From assembly GCF_036323735.1 (NCBI RefSeq), contig NC_086020.1, positions 89,662,210 to 89,726,209 on the forward strand: 64,000 bases of DNA. The letters are read 5' to 3'. The notes under the pieces are model-generated. The model did no database searches and was not told where the DNA came from. It worked only from the letters and a program-made list of their open reading frames with translations. This document shows, one piece after another, positions 1 through 12,462 of the stretch. The position numbers and the translations under genes were made by a program. Position 1 is the first letter of the stretch, and each line of letters begins with the position of its first letter. The stretch comes from Rattus norvegicus. Taxonomy: Eukaryota; Chordata; Mammalia; Rodentia; Muridae.

Positions 1-2136
1 TTTATAAAACATAACTCCATCAAATACTAAGACAACCATCTGATGTATTACTTCCATTTCTGCCTTTACTGTATTTATTGTCAACCTCCTTCTTAATGTT
101 TTAATAAAGTGTGATTCAGAGGTTAAGTATCACCAGCATTAAGATACGTGGTGTCCTGCTCCAGGTATGACTGACTGTTGTCCAGCAAGAGCAATACAAC
201 ACGACTTAAAAAGTAGACATGATATTTTCAGAAGTCATGAATGAAATACGTGAGACTCCACAAAGAAAACAACCAACAAACACAAAATCAAAAAGATCAT
301 GCTCAATACAACTGTAAATTTAGGATGAATTAATATAATAATTGCAAATATATATGTTAAGAGAGAGATAGGGGCGGAGTTTTTAATGTTTGCTCCAGAG
401 TGATTTGGTTGGAACAAGTCTCAGCTCTGATAGAATGGTTATTTTCCTCTTATATGTACTCTCCTCTATCTTTTCTACATACCACAGGTAAAACTCTAAA
501 CATGTAAAATAATTATATGTTTTAAAACATTTAAAAAAGATTTTTTTAGAATTTCCTATGAATTTCAAGACACAAGAAGTTCTAAGAATTTTACCATGAC
601 ACAAGTTAAACTGAGTGATACTAAAACTTCAGACACTTCCTAAAGTAAAATTAAAGTTGAAATGATATATAATGCTATGAACCAAGATTTCTGTGCATAT
701 AGTTGGTCTGCAACTGGTGTCACTTGGAATCTGTTGATGGGAAAACTCAGTGAGAGAAATGGTGATTATTTCAAGCAACTTAGACCATGGACTCCCAGCA
801 GGGATTTACATTTGGGAGCTTTTTCAAGTTAACACAGAACATTTCCTGTGGAAAACACATCCTTGAAAACTATTCTCCTTAAGTGTCCTGAGTTATCCAT
901 GTCTTAACTCTGCTCTACACAGTTCTCAGCTTTGAACAGCTACCCACAGCTAACCTTTACTTTATGACATTCTTATCATGAAAAGACAATGATGCTAAGA
1001 GCATATTCTCTTGCCTTTTCTCATCATCATGCTGACTGTGCCTGTGGTACCACTCTCTCCTTCTATGTCTGACAGAAAGGCTTCTTTCTTTACCAAAACG
1101 TCTCTTTCCAAGTACAACATATGTTAACTATTGACCAACTTCATTTCTGTTCAGGGTGATAATCAAATGACATTGAACAGCTGGATAAGATTCAAGAACT
1201 GAAGTTCACGAAAATACCTGTACCCTTCTACCTATTTATATTAACTTACTTGACTTTCAAAAGTATCTTGGTATATTAGACCCAGATATATTCTGATTCT
1301 TGCTAGTTTAAATATAAACAAAATATCCAATAGCTATCCCTTTAAGATCTGTTTCTTGACATTTCATTTAGAACATCATTTTATTTTCTATTTGAAAGGG
1401 AGGGAATATAAAACTACCTCAAGTTCATTCCAAGTTTTCATTTGTAATATTAGTTCAGATAGTACTAATTTTCAGAAAAATGCTTTTTTATTCATGACTG
1501 TGATTCAAGTGAAATAAGAAAACAAACCATGACTGTATTACTTTTTTTCCATTAAAAATTTTAAGTACATCAGGAAAAGGAATTCTTTTGTTTTTAGAAG
1601 GACATAATTGGATTTTGTTATGAAGAATTTCTCTACTTCCCTGTGCTCTAACATCAAAGAACTCTTTGAAATCATTAAGGTTTTGAAGTACTTAATGCTT
1701 ACAAATATTAAACAAACCTAAATTGTGTCTCCATTATCATACAATTGATCTTTTTTCAGTTAATCTCATTAGTGGCAATGTTTCTTGAGCCTTTCTCTTA
1801 CTCTTGCTTACATGCTCTGAATGCTTCTGATGCGATTATATTTAAGCATCACATTTTTTGTTAGCTTATATTTAATTATCCAGACTCAGATGTATCATTT
1901 TCATTGATTTGAGATATATCATTTTTCATTTATATTTGTATTAACTTATAGCTTTTGAAGAGCAGTAAAACTCCTTTGAAACCAAGTCCTTTTGATTCAA
2001 CTGGATATTTAATAATATAAAAATAGTCTAAAGGAAATAATTCACGTACATGTGTAATTAATCTTAGATTTATTAAGGTATTATTAAAATATGAAATAAA
2101 TTAGTTTTCTTTGCATAAATATTTACTTCCTTTCGA
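1..2136. other. AT-rich intergenic DNA, nothing recognised
   Basis: No repeat, RNA gene or coding exon was recognised on either strand. The few open frames are short, lack recognisable domains and sit in AT-rich sequence with frequent stops. Confidence 0.5.
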
Positions 2137-2364
2137 TGTATTTTATTTTATTGGTTATTTTACTTATATACATTTCAAATTTTATCCTCCTTCCCAGTTA
2201 ACCCACCCCCGATGCTCTCCCCTATCCTCCCTGTATCTATGAGTGTGCTACTCTACCCACCCACCTACCTACTCCCACCTCAGCACCCTAGCATTCCCCT
2301 ATGCTGGGTCATTGAATCTTCACAAGACCAAGGGGCTCCCCTCCCATTGATGCCAGATAAGGTG
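2137..2364 (-). mobile_element. L1 3' UTR fragment, 5'-truncated
   Basis: The stretch opens with T/A-rich sequence (a remnant A-tail on the minus strand). It continues as the C-rich complement of the murine L1 3' UTR end, with tracts equivalent to cctcccattgatgccagat. The same module recurs at 7537, 36212, 42105, 58580 and 60236. About 230 bp remain and there is no coding part. No clear target-site duplication was found, so the edges are approximate. Confidence 0.7.
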
Positions 2365-4396
2365 TAATTTTAACAAGGGATAGTTCTGTCACACAATGAA
2401 GGTGTAAAGTAATCTTAGACTCAAAAGAAGTACCAGTCCTTATAGGGTGACAAGGATATTAAAGGGTTATTACTTGTAATCAATTAACTCATGAACATAT
2501 GAAAACAATAATATCCCATGTTTCTGATGCATGTTATCAATTATTTTCCAATTTTATGACTTTCCATCCAAGCTCATATTTGAAAATATAATGCTCATGG
2601 TAATGGTATTTGGGATGGGAATTCATTGGAGGTGGTTGCATTGTAAAGGAGGTGTTATAAATTGTGTCTGTGCCCCTCTTACAAATATTTAGAGAAACTA
2701 AATGTTGGCAAGGTAAGGGCATACCAAGGTACTGTTTTCCTTGAACTAGGGAAGAAAATATCATTCAACAAGGTGCTGAGTTTTCCAGTATCTTGATCTT
2801 GGATTTACAGGAATTTATAACATATTTCTGGTGGACTAAGTCAAGTATTTTCTTGCATTTTGCTTTAACAGTCCAGACAGTCTAGAAGGGTATATAAAGG
2901 AACCCCTATTACAGTCCTTGCATCACACCTTTTCCTTTTGTGTATTGGGATAAAGGTAATGTGCTGCATTACAAATGAATTAAAAATAGAATCTGTTGTC
3001 ATATTAGTTTCTGTGACTGAAATTTTTGGGTTATATTTTGATATCATAGATTTTATAAAATGAGACTTGTATGCTTTTTATCCTTCTACTAATAACGGTG
3101 TGTCAGGATATCTATTCCATCTATCCAACCACCCATTATCTGTATTCCATCTATAACCTTATTTCAAAAGACAGAGTTATTGAGTGCTATGAGCTACATA
3201 AGGGGAACATTGTGCTGGTGCACTTGCAGGATACATGCTGCTGGCTGAAGAAGATCTGCACAAGGCAATACAGATTCAGAGCAAGGATACTGAGCAGTAA
3301 AAAGCACCTAAGTGGCAGAAAGGGAGCCAACTCACATGGAGATATAAATGCTAACTTAAGTAAAGTTTTACCCAAGATTCTTATTTCCTAGAATATTATT
3401 TCGTTTCATGTCATATTTTGTTGCTGTTGTTTTGTTTATTTCGTTTTGTTTATTCCTAACTTCAAAATTCATCTGAACTTTTTTTTCTTCTAGGCTTGAA
3501 CAAGATCATCATCTAATTTCCTATTTTTTTCTAGTTTTTGCCCTTTCCTGTCTACCTTCTTCATCTCTAGATTCAATGTCAACAAATTGAACTCACTATT
3601 AATAAATTATGTTTGAAGAAGAAATTGTATTTGTAATGAAAGTGAAAAAGCTTCTTTATTCTTCTAAAATAAAGTGTTTTATTTATTCATTTGTGGCGTG
3701 TGTACTTTTGTGTACATGTGGTGGTCAGAGGACAATTTGTAAGAGTTGGCTCTTTCCTTCTGTCATGTGAGTTTCAAAGATCAAATAAATTCTTTTGTTT
3801 TGATGACAGCTACTCTGCTTACTAGTCCTATACATTATTCTTGCCATTAATTTTTAAACATATAACATTTAAAATACTTAAACAAAATTTATATTATAAT
3901 AGGTATTCTATGTTATATAGAAGAGGGTTACAGCATTATCAGAAAACTTGCACACATCTCTGTAAATATTTTGCTACTTTGCATGAGGAATGTGTCAGCA
4001 GACATTGATACAATAGAGTGATTTAGATCCAATTTCTTGTGGAATCTCATGAACAAGTGCATTTGACTTTCTACTTGTTGTGCATGTGCAATGGATGGGC
4101 TAATTTATGTCAGTCCTTACTGTTATGACTGAAGAAACAATTATATAGTGCTTAAAAAATGAATGATACAACTTGATTGTTGTTCACATCACAATTTATA
4201 ATTTTCTATTATCATCCTTCAGGTTCACCAATATAAGCTTTATAATGTAAGCATTGGATTAAGTACACGAGATATTTTAATTTAAAACGGTTCACTGATT
4301 ACTTTCAGAATTGTAATAAAATCATAATTGAGGAATATTCATATTTTGAAAGATTTTATTTTATTTTGTTAATCATAAACATCTAAGTGAGTAGGC
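2365..4396. other. intergenic DNA with one unassigned 106-codon open frame
   Basis: This is mostly unique AT-rich sequence. Positions 3071-3391 (+) hold a 106-codon open frame whose first 25 residues are hydrophobic. I see no domain or homologue in it, and no splice or polyadenylation context. I do not call it a gene. Confidence 0.4.
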
Positions 4397-4490
4397 CTTA
4401 TTATCTCATTTTTAGATAATAGAATTGACAGTCAAGAGTCAAGATCACAGAGCTGGCAAGAAGCAGAGATTCTGAGCTACAGGATCAATT
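4397..4490 (+). mobile_element. MIR SINE fragment (ancient)
   Basis: The order of motifs follows the MIR 3' half: a stretch like 'attatctcatttttagataa', then sequence matching the 'gtcaagatcacagagctggcaag' region, then 'cagagattctgagct'. This resembles the MIR pattern of 'ttacagatgaggaaactga...ggtcacacagctagtaagtggcagagc'. It is heavily diverged, as expected for a pre-rodent SINE. The identification is from memory. Confidence 0.55.
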
Positions 4491-5895
4491 CATCATTCAC
4501 AAAGTCATTTCCCCATGAACTGAATAATAAAAGCTGATGAAGCCAAAATCAGAAAAAAAAGAAAACACTATCAAATATTTTACTTTAATTCAAATTACAT
4601 ATAATATATAATATTATATATATATTATTGCAGTATATAAAAATGAGAAAAATATTTGATCTATTAGTTATTGATATGGAACATCCTCTGAAAACCACCT
4701 CTTCCATATAATGATCTTGAACATAAAAGATCTTAAAAGTTCCCATGTTATAGTTATAAGATAAAACTAATGACAGGAACTGGTGTTGACCAAGGCACAT
4801 ACCCTATTAAAATTGTATATTTAGACTAAAATGAATAACATTCTTCAGGAATAGGTACAATATAAGTTAGAATCATGTTGAAGAAAAATCCCGATTAAAA
4901 GAAAATAAAACAAGGTCTGAACATTTTATATACAAACATGTAGGAGAACACATCATTTGAAAACATTGCTTGGGGTATTATGACAGCCCCCTTATAGATC
5001 AAAACCTAAAAGTTCTATCCAGTTATGGAGCATATGTAATATAACAGGAGCTAGCATGCTAAAAACAACTCTAAAGATTTAGTAGTGGCACACATGCTTT
5101 GGCATAAGTGTCATCTCTCATATTGGACGAAGACTTGTTCAGTAAGAGATAATTCATGTCTAACCCAGTCAAGTAACCACTAAAGGCATAGTTCTTAGAG
5201 AATAAGCTACAACCTCTACTTTACTAAAGCCACATAGTCCCTAATGCTATTCAATATTGCTATCTGCATGCTCATAGATAATATAGTCCTGACTCCTCAC
5301 CAAGGAAACTTCTGTTTGCAGCAAGTGGAGATCAATACATACAACCACAATCAGTCAAAATAGAGAGTTGTGGAACCCAGTTACAGTGGATACATTTACA
5401 GAAAAAGCCCTGCACCTAAGTCTTAGGGAACAATTCAGAAGAAGCAGCAGAAAGACTGTCCCAGAGGACATGGGAGTTGGCAATGAGATTGCGTCTCCTA
5501 GGATTGCCAGCAGATACTTCCATAAAGTTTGTGCAAGCATGAGTTGAAAAAGGACAACAAAATAGACATGCTAAAGTGGGCAGGGTAAATACCAAGAGAT
5601 CTTAACCCTACACAAAGAATGAAAGACAACTAAGGAACGCTGAGAATGGGAGAAATAGTCTCCAGGAAAGAGCACACCAATTGCTTATCCAATGACAAAT
5701 CCTCAGCCCTGAACAGATACATACAATTAACTTCAATAGACTTTGAAATTAACTAGGAGTACATATTCCTAAGTACAGCATGTATACATATATTTAATAT
5801 GCATATATACATATATATGTTTGTGTGCATGTATATGTACATATATATTTACAGACATATTAAGCAACAACTGATAAAGAAGAGACAATGAATTT

Positions 5896-5909
5896 GAAAG
5901 GTATCAAGG
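5896..5909 (+). repeat. left target-site duplication of the L1 at 5910
   Basis: The sequence is gaaaggtatcaagg. An identical 14-bp copy lies at 6141-6154, directly after the A-tail. Confidence 0.9.
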
Positions 5910-6140
5910 TAGCAATGAATATCCTAGTAAGAGCACCAGTGGAAGGGGAAGCCCTGGGTCCTGCTAAGACTGAACCCCCAGTGAACTAGATTGTTGGGGG
6001 GAGGGCAGCAAGGGGGGAGAATGGGGAGGGGAACATCCATAAGGAAGGGGAGGGGGGAGGGGGATGTTTGCCCGGAAACCGGGAAAGGGAATAACACTCG
6101 AAATGTATATAAGAAATACTCAAGTTAATAAAAAAAAAAA
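5910..6140 (+). mobile_element. young L1, 5'-truncated to the end of its 3' UTR (231 bp)
   Basis: This is nearly identical to the last part of the 3' UTR of the full-length L1 (32226-32460). It begins 'tagcaatgaatatcctagt', includes the G-rich tract at 5995-6064 and ends 'cactcgaaatgtatataag' plus an A-tail. Perfect 14-bp direct repeats flank it. The last bases of the duplication (agg) also precede the same point in the full-length L1, so the 5' junction shows 3 bp of microhomology, typical of truncated L1 insertions. It carries no coding sequence. Confidence 0.92.
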
Positions 6141-6154
6141 GAAAGGTATCAAGG
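6141..6154 (+). repeat. right target-site duplication of the L1 at 5910
   Basis: This is the exact copy of 5896-5909 and follows the A-run at 6130-6140. Confidence 0.9.
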
Positions 6155-6235
6155 AAGAGTGTACAGAAGGGTGCAAGTAGAAAAAGAGGGGAGGAAATGA
6201 TGTAATTATGACACTTAAAAATAGTGTCAAGATCA

Positions 6236-7536
6236 GTTACAAATATGTTATTCTCTACATATTTTAAAATCTTTGGCAATTTTACATATTTCTGTAGTGA
6301 ATGGGACTCTTCTTTTCAACATGCCTGCTTACTACTTTAGTCCTGTTTTTCTGTGTGGCCACTGCATCTAACTAGATTCCACTGGGCAAGAATTGCTGGA
6401 AAAATAGGCAAGTTCTCAGTGGCAACAGAACTGAAGGCAACAGCACCCCTCCTTTAAGAAGCATTAACTGTAAGTGTTCCTTCAGGGAGGAGCTTCTATA
6501 CTGCTTATCTAAATATTAGGTTACATTAAATACACCATAGTTTCTAATTGTAATGTTAAATTTACTCACAAATTCCATACATTTTAAATGTAAAATGTGT
6601 ATTAATATAATTCATTTTGTATTTCATTTGCCTGCAAAAGTAGTCTGCATGGTTGCCTTGTCCTACAAATTCCCTTTCCATTCATATTCAGTTATAATTA
6701 TCACATGATGAGCTACTTCAGCCTGCTGATTTGAATAGAATGACTGTCCAGGTATAACTTGGCATTACATAGCCTAAGGGTATTATAGGAATCCATCTCA
6801 AATTTTCATTTTGTGTGGACATCTTTTAGGGGGTGTGGCTGAGGGGTTCAGAACAACCTGAATATTCTCTGACCCCACACATGTATTTCAAAGACAACTA
6901 TTTGAATAAACTCTGCATTTGCCATTACCTGCACAGCAGTATGTGAGCAGTAAATATGTAAATGCTAGTCAAGGTTCCCTTATGATTATAAAACCAGTTT
7001 TAGATATTTACTTAAATGCCCCTTTAGATAAGAATAAGAACTATAATAGGAAAAAAAGACTGAAATTTTATTTTCAAAACAATCCTTTACCTTAGTGAAA
7101 ACTAAATTTAATGTTTTCTTTAAACAACATGGTGAGGGTGGTGCTTTGGAAGACCTCAAAAGAGCTTAGTTAATATTAAATGAGTCATTAGTGTACTCCC
7201 ACAACATGGACAAAAATAAAACATGTGAGAAAGTGATAATTCAATTAAAATAATTTCATATTTCCAAGATCATTTGAAGTCACTTTTTGTATGAAACAAA
7301 TACAGCAACAACCAAGGAGCCAGGATTTCAGCTTATAACTATGTGATCTTGACTGAATAAAAATGTATTTGTGTTGACAATTTCTTGGATTAATGTTGCA
7401 TCTACTTTAGCATTATAAATACCTCATTCTCACCTGGCTGATATTAATCTAAATCTAATAAATTTCACATTCTCAAATGAAATTTAGAAATTTGTATGTG
7501 ATGTCCATTTTCAATAAATTACCTTGAAATATTTTC
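6236..7536. other. AT-rich intergenic DNA, nothing recognised
   Basis: No repeat module or coding signal was recognised. The open frames here are short. Confidence 0.5.
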
Positions 7537-7798
7537 TTTTTATTAATCATTTTATTTGTTTACATTTCAAATGATATCCCCCTTCACAATTACTCCTCCA
7601 CAACCCTCCTCTTATCCCCCCTCTTTTCCCTCACCTTTGCCTCTATGAGGATGCTCCTTCACCCACTCACCCACTCCCAACTCACCACTCTAGCATCCTC
7701 CTACACTGAGGCATCAAGCCTCCACAGGACCAAGGGCCTCCCCTCCCACTGATGTCAGATAAGGCCATCCACTACTACATATGTATCTGGAGTCATGA
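7537..7798 (-). mobile_element. L1 3' UTR fragment, 5'-truncated
   Basis: On the plus strand it starts with T/A-rich sequence and 'tttacatttcaaatgatat'. It then follows the complement of the murine L1 3' UTR through 'ctcccactgatgtcagata' to about 7798. The module is the same as at 2137 but longer. No duplication was found. Confidence 0.75.
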
Positions 7799-7849
7799 AA
7801 TATTTTCATACATTCAAATTTGTTTACTTAAATAGTATCATCTGGCTCA

Positions 7850-8832
7850 TGGAATCATGATGAAAAGCAGAGATGATTGCTCATGTGTACAACACCAGTC
7901 CTGCAAGGGGCTCCCAGGGAAAGAAGAAGCAGGAGATTAGAAGAATCCTGCTGGGACTCCCCACCCCCTTTCCTCCTCAACACCTGTGGCAGTTGGAGTG
8001 CTGGACCTAGGACTATGAAAGCAGGAAAGTTGGCCCTGCTCTCACTTGCTGCTGTACTCAGGAGAGCAGACTCTGAACCTGGCATGGACAACAATAGATT
8101 TAGTGCTGGATGTGGGGGTGCAGAAGAACCATTCCTACCTGTTGTCTGCTGTATGATGGTGCAGAAGAGAGAGAGAGATCCTACCGTCTCTCATCCCTTG
8201 ACACCTATGGCAGGCAGGAAAGCTGTGTTCTTGAGAGTGGGAGAATTCACCATGTTCCTCCAGCTACAACACCCAGGAGAACAGACCTTGTTCTTCCTTT
8301 GGAGAGTATGATAAAGCTGGCTCTAATTTCATGAGTTGCTGGTGAACTGGCTCTTAGGCCATGAGAGAGGGAGAGCCAGCATGTTCACCAACGCAGATGT
8401 CTCACAGGCCTAAATCCAGGGTTTTATATTGGTACACCCCAATATCCACCCCACTGACCTACTGCTAGAGAGCATGAAGGGGCTGTTCCTACAGGATCTC
8501 CATAACACAGAGCAATCAGAGGATATCTGAGATGAGTCCTGATGAGCCTCCAATATTGATAGAGTAGGTAGACTTAGGCCTCATACTAGACCAAGTCATT
8601 GCAATGAACATTTTCAAGCAAAGAATTGTGCACCAAAGAGTATACTGTGGGGCACACTGTGACACACTACAGCTTCTATAATGAGATGATGTTTTTTCTC
8701 TCACTATGTAGGAGAGGTTGCCAGATTAGAGGGCAGGTAGGAGGGGAGGGAGAAATGAGCGAGACTGGGGTGCATGGGGTATATGACATGAAATCCACAG
8801 AGAACCAATAAAATATTAAATCAAAATAAAAA
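7850..8832 (+). mobile_element. old repeat with A-rich 3' end (Lx-like L1 3' UTR suspected)
   Basis: This is a relatively GC-rich block with recurring '...agagcagac(t/c)...gctgg' phrases. It ends in a G/A-rich stretch, 'aaccaataaaatattaaat' and an A-rich tail, which is the layout of an old murine L1 3' UTR. A 144-codon open frame (7877-8311) lies inside. It has no recognisable domain and I treat it as chance opening in GC-richer repeat DNA. Confidence 0.4.
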
Positions 8833-10370
8833 GAATACAGATACTAATCAATGGTCCCACAAATTAATGTATTCTTTATAATCACAAGTAAGTTCTTCTG
8901 AAATACTTTTTTGTTTTGGTTTTGTGAGAATGTAAAATTACAGTCCTTAATATTAAGGGATTTTCTGATCTCTAGGACAGAGTAGTAGAGTGGAACAGAA
9001 GTCAGAATGAAGCTACAGTTGACTATAGTTGTTAGAACAGGGTGCAGACTTAGGTGTTGGCAAAAGAACAACATGGTAAGATTTAATTCATATCTAATAA
9101 CTAATGTTAACAAGTTTTGATGATAATAGTTCTATTATCATGGTCCTAACAATTGCCTATTACTTTCTAAGAGAGTAATAATTAGTTGATGTGATTCTTT
9201 CATTTATCCACATAGTAACTCAATATACACTGTATCAGATACAAAAGAAAAAAGATCAAATACTGGGGAGGCTAAGCTGCCAATTTATACTACATGTGAA
9301 AATGAAGTTCTACATGTCTATAGAGAATATTTATGAAACTACTAGAAGGACACACAGACAGACAGGCAGGCAGACAGACGGATGGACAGACAAGAGTATG
9401 GCTTATCCAGTACCTCAATACTCTACAGAAGTCACAGTAATTAAAGAAGACCTTATAATCTAACAATAAATATGCCACAGGGGTTATTCCCATGCCGACC
9501 ACTGACATAGCATTTGCTAAACTTTACAGGAAGCTGTCTAAACCATTTCTTTCATAGAGATTATTATAGAAATGTGAGTTAAGAGGTAGTACGCTAGCTG
9601 GTGTCTGTGCCCTGAACGAAATAATTGCAGCTGTCCAATACAGTGGAAAAGCTGAACAAAATAAACATCTAGAATGTACAAAGTCCAGACATGTAAAATG
9701 AGATTTATGAAGCATTTGTAAGACTATCAAGTCAAGATATTTTGGGCAATTTTTATTCTACTTGATGTTAATAAATGATGTAATTAAGCTTCTCTATTCT
9801 CCATTCTTCTAACTCCATTTTTCTTCTCTGCCAACTCATTCTTTACTTCTCAAATTTATATTTATACGTCAAATATTTGTGTAAATTTCCAATATCAAAT
9901 TAGACAATTGCTAGAAGTGGAGTGATTTACATCTCAGCTTCTAGAGGAAAGACGTTCCATTATTAGAATCTAGTTCTGCTCTTCTGTACCTGGCCCAGTC
10001 TGCCTCATAGTTTCATACTAGTTTACATCATTGGTAACGTTCTTTCTCCTATTACGTACTCCTAGATGGTTTGAGTATCAATTTAAATAATATATTTAAA
10101 GGTCTGAGAACAGTGAAGAATAAGTATTCCCTGATGTTGCTTGAATTGAACCCATGGATCAAATCCTTAAACTATATAGAATCCATTATTTCAAAATTGT
10201 AATTTTAATTTAGTATTTCTGGAAGGATTAGAACACACAACTAGAGTCATCATGTGTTAATGAGTTTTAACTAGTGTTAGTCATACTTTTTAAAGTTATA
10301 TACAAACATAAACACACAACCGTGTCATCAGAAACAAATTCTTCTTTTGCTATTTTAGTACATAATACTT
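8833..10370. other. intergenic DNA, nothing recognised apart from a small CAGA repeat
   Basis: Unique AT-rich sequence. The only simple structure is the imperfect CAGA/CAGG tract listed separately. Confidence 0.5.
9349..9393 (+). repeat. imperfect (CAGA)n / (CAGG)n microsatellite
   Basis: Runs of cagacagacaggcagg with interruptions, about 45 bp. Confidence 0.85.
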
Positions 10371-10371
10371 C

Positions 10372-10410
<39 letters not shown>

Positions 10411-10415
10411 TTTTT
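10371..10415 (+). repeat. (TTTA)n microsatellite
   Basis: About eleven near-perfect ttta/tatt units. Confidence 0.95.
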
Positions 10416-10589
10416 GCTCTGTTGCTTTGGCTAACAATTTCAGATATAAACATTTTAATACCTCCAATATTACATATTAGTGATAACAGTATATTTCTTT
10501 TATCTTGCTCCTCATCAAAGAACAATCTTTATCTTATGTTAGCAGTAACCTTGTCTTATTTTTTTAAGTCTCACATATATTCTTAGATC

Positions 10590-11112
10590 ACCATTGCAGT
10601 TTCCCAGTCCTCCACTCCTCTCAGTTCCCGAACTCCAACCTTACCTCATCTCTATTTCCAGAGAAGGCTTCCAGGGATATCAACTGAACAGAAAAGTACA
10701 TTACAGTAAGACTAGGCACATACTCTCATATCAAACCTGGGCAGGCAACCTAGTAGGCAGAAAAGAGTCCCAGAAGCAGGCAAAAAAAAATCAGAAATAA
10801 CCCTGCCCTCACTACAGAACTCCTACAGAAACCTGAATCTACACAACCATAATATATGCACAGAGGAACTAGCTTGGACCCATACAGACACACTGATTGT
10901 TGCTTTAGTCTCTGTAAGCTCCTATGAGCCCTGATTAGCTGATAGTGTGGGCTATGTTCTTGTGTGTCCTACAAATCTATGGCTCCTACAATCCTTCCTT
11001 CCCTTCTTCTGTGTTGCCAGAGTTCTTCTTAATGTGTGGCTGTGGTTCTCTGCATCTACTCCTATTAGCTGTCAGATGAAGTGTCTTTGAAAATGACTGG
11101 GTTAGACTCCAG
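10590..11112 (-). mobile_element. old L1 (Lx-type) 3' UTR segment, reverse orientation
   Basis: Read on the minus strand it runs 'gatgcagagaaccacagcc', 'ggaaggattgtaggagcca', 'gcttacagagactaaag' and 'gcctgcttctgggactctt'. That is the order of the older murine L1 3' UTR just downstream of ORF2. A plus-strand relative lies at 12990-13690. The copy is diverged with no tail or duplication seen. Confidence 0.6.
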
Positions 11113-11168
11113 TTTATGAGTGTACCAAAATATAACTAGAAATCAATTAATTGACTTATTCTTATCAC

Positions 11169-11170
<2 letters not shown>

Positions 11171-11211
<41 letters not shown>
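11171..11211 (+). repeat. (TTA)n microsatellite
   Basis: Thirteen or so perfect tta units. Confidence 0.95.
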
Positions 11212-11213
<2 letters not shown>

Positions 11214-11284
11214 TAATTGTGTTTAGTTATATCCTAGGTCTCTGGACTATCTAACCTCTGGTATGGACTTGAAAGATTTGAAAA

Positions 11285-11885
11285 ATGCTATGGAGACAAA
11301 CTTTGGAACAGAGAGGGAAGGAAAGGCCATCCAGAAACTTCCCCACCTTGGGAGCCAGCACATATACAACCATCAAACCCAGATAATATTGCTGATGTCA
11401 AGAAGTGCAAGCTAACAGGAGCCTGATATAGCTGTCTCCTGAGAGGCTCTGCCAGAGCATGACAATACAGAGGTGAATGCTCGCAGCCAACCATTGAACT
11501 GAGAATGGGGTTCCCAATATAGGAGTTAAAGAAAGGAATGAAGGAGCTGAAGGGATATGCAACTCCATAACAACAATATCAACCAACCAGAGCTCCCAGG
11601 GACTAAACCACCATCCAAAGACAGTTGTATATGTAATAGAGGATGGCCTTATGGGGCGTCAATGTCAGGAGAAGCCCTTGGTCCTGCCAAGTGTACTCGA
11701 TGCCCCAGTGTAGGGGAATGTCGGGGCAGGGAGGCGGGAAGGGATGGGTTGGTGGGTGTGTGAAGGAACACGCTCATAGGAACAGGAAGATGATGGATGA
11801 GATAAGGAGTTTATAGAGGGGAAACCAGGAAAGGGGATAACATTTGAAATGGAAATAAAAAATCCATTAAAAAGTATTATATTAA
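11285..11885 (+). mobile_element. L1 3' UTR, 5'-truncated, with A-rich tail
   Basis: It follows the classic murine L1 3' UTR order: 'gacaaactttggaacagag', 'gacaggagcctgatatagc'-like text, 'ctcccagggactaaaccac', 'aggagaagcccttggtcct' and 'gggataacatttgaaatgg', then an A-rich end. It lacks the young rat tail seen at 32226, so it belongs to an older subfamily. Related segments lie at 22630-23205, 49920-50520 and 58910-59247. Confidence 0.8.
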
Positions 11886-12348
11886 AAAATGAAAAATGCT
11901 ATTTTTAAATCAAATTTATTGAAAGCATTCTTTTCATTTATTAAAAGACAATTTTGTGCATGCATTTCAGTTTCAAATGAATCAAAAACATCAATATAAA
12001 ACCAGGTAAACTGAACATGATAGAATAGACTGTGGAGAATAACTTCAGCCCATTGGCACAAGAAAGTACTCTCTCCATAGAACACCATTATCACAATCAT
12101 TAAGATCAAAAACTAACACATGGGACCTCATGAAACCGAGAAGCTTCTGTAGGGAAATGCATACCATCTTTTGGGCCAAATAGCAACCTCTAAAATGGGA
12201 AAACATTTTTACCAATTCTACATATAACAAAGGAGTAATATACAAATCATGAAGAACTCTAGAAATTATGTATCAAGAAAACCAATAACACAATTTTAAA
12301 ATATGTTTAAAAATTTAAACAGAAGTACCAGTACAGGAAACCGAAATG

Positions 12349-12362
12349 GCTGAGAAACTTTT
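12349..12362 (+). repeat. left target-site duplication of ID SINE
   Basis: gctgagaaactttt, repeated at 12463-12476. The right end merges with the poly-T, so the boundary is good to a few bases. Confidence 0.85.
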
Positions 12363-12460
12363 TTTTTTTTTTGGTTCTTTTTTTTCGGAGCTGGGGACCG
12401 AACCCAGGGCCTTGTGCTTCCTAGGTAAGCGCTCTACCACTGAGCTAAATCCCCAGCCCC
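12363..12460 (-). mobile_element. ID SINE (rat type), minus strand
   Basis: On the minus strand it starts ggggctggggatttagctc. It contains an A-box-like 'tagctcagtgg' and a B-box 'ggttcggtcc', then an A-rich tail broken by 'gaacc'. This is the ID/BC1 tRNA-Ala-derived family, transcribed by RNA polymerase III and mobilised by L1 machinery. It is inserted into L1 ORF2 remnant sequence, so it is younger than that L1. It is flanked by 14-bp duplications. Confidence 0.95.
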
Positions 12461-12462
12461 AA

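Larger units (their letters stand above)
5000..6235 (+). mobile_element. old murine interspersed repeat (Lx-type L1 3' UTR suspected), interrupted
   Basis: The blocks around 5210-5310 (cacaacctctacttta-like), 5440-5540 and 5585-5905 follow a murine repeat I recognise, with 'gggagaaatagtct...agcacaccaattg...tatccaat'. It is interrupted at 5910-6140 by a young L1 and resumes at 6155 with the purine-rich tail ending near 'gaaatgatgtaattat'. Related blocks lie at 44830-44965 and 45190-45760. The family name is uncertain. Confidence 0.5.

Noticed and set aside
3071..3391. 106-codon open frame with hydrophobic N-terminus
   Set aside because: No domain, conserved motif or gene context. The surrounding DNA is intergenic. 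Kept only as a note in the feature list.
7877..8311. 144-codon open frame with a plausible start
   Set aside because: It lies in a GC-richer old repeat, has no recognisable domain, and overlaps open frames in other registers as expected from base composition.
12363..12460. tRNA gene (A- and B-box, tRNA-like start)
   Set aside because: It is an ID SINE: A-rich tail, target-site duplications and no proper tRNA 3' half. The same applies at 35885 and 42715.
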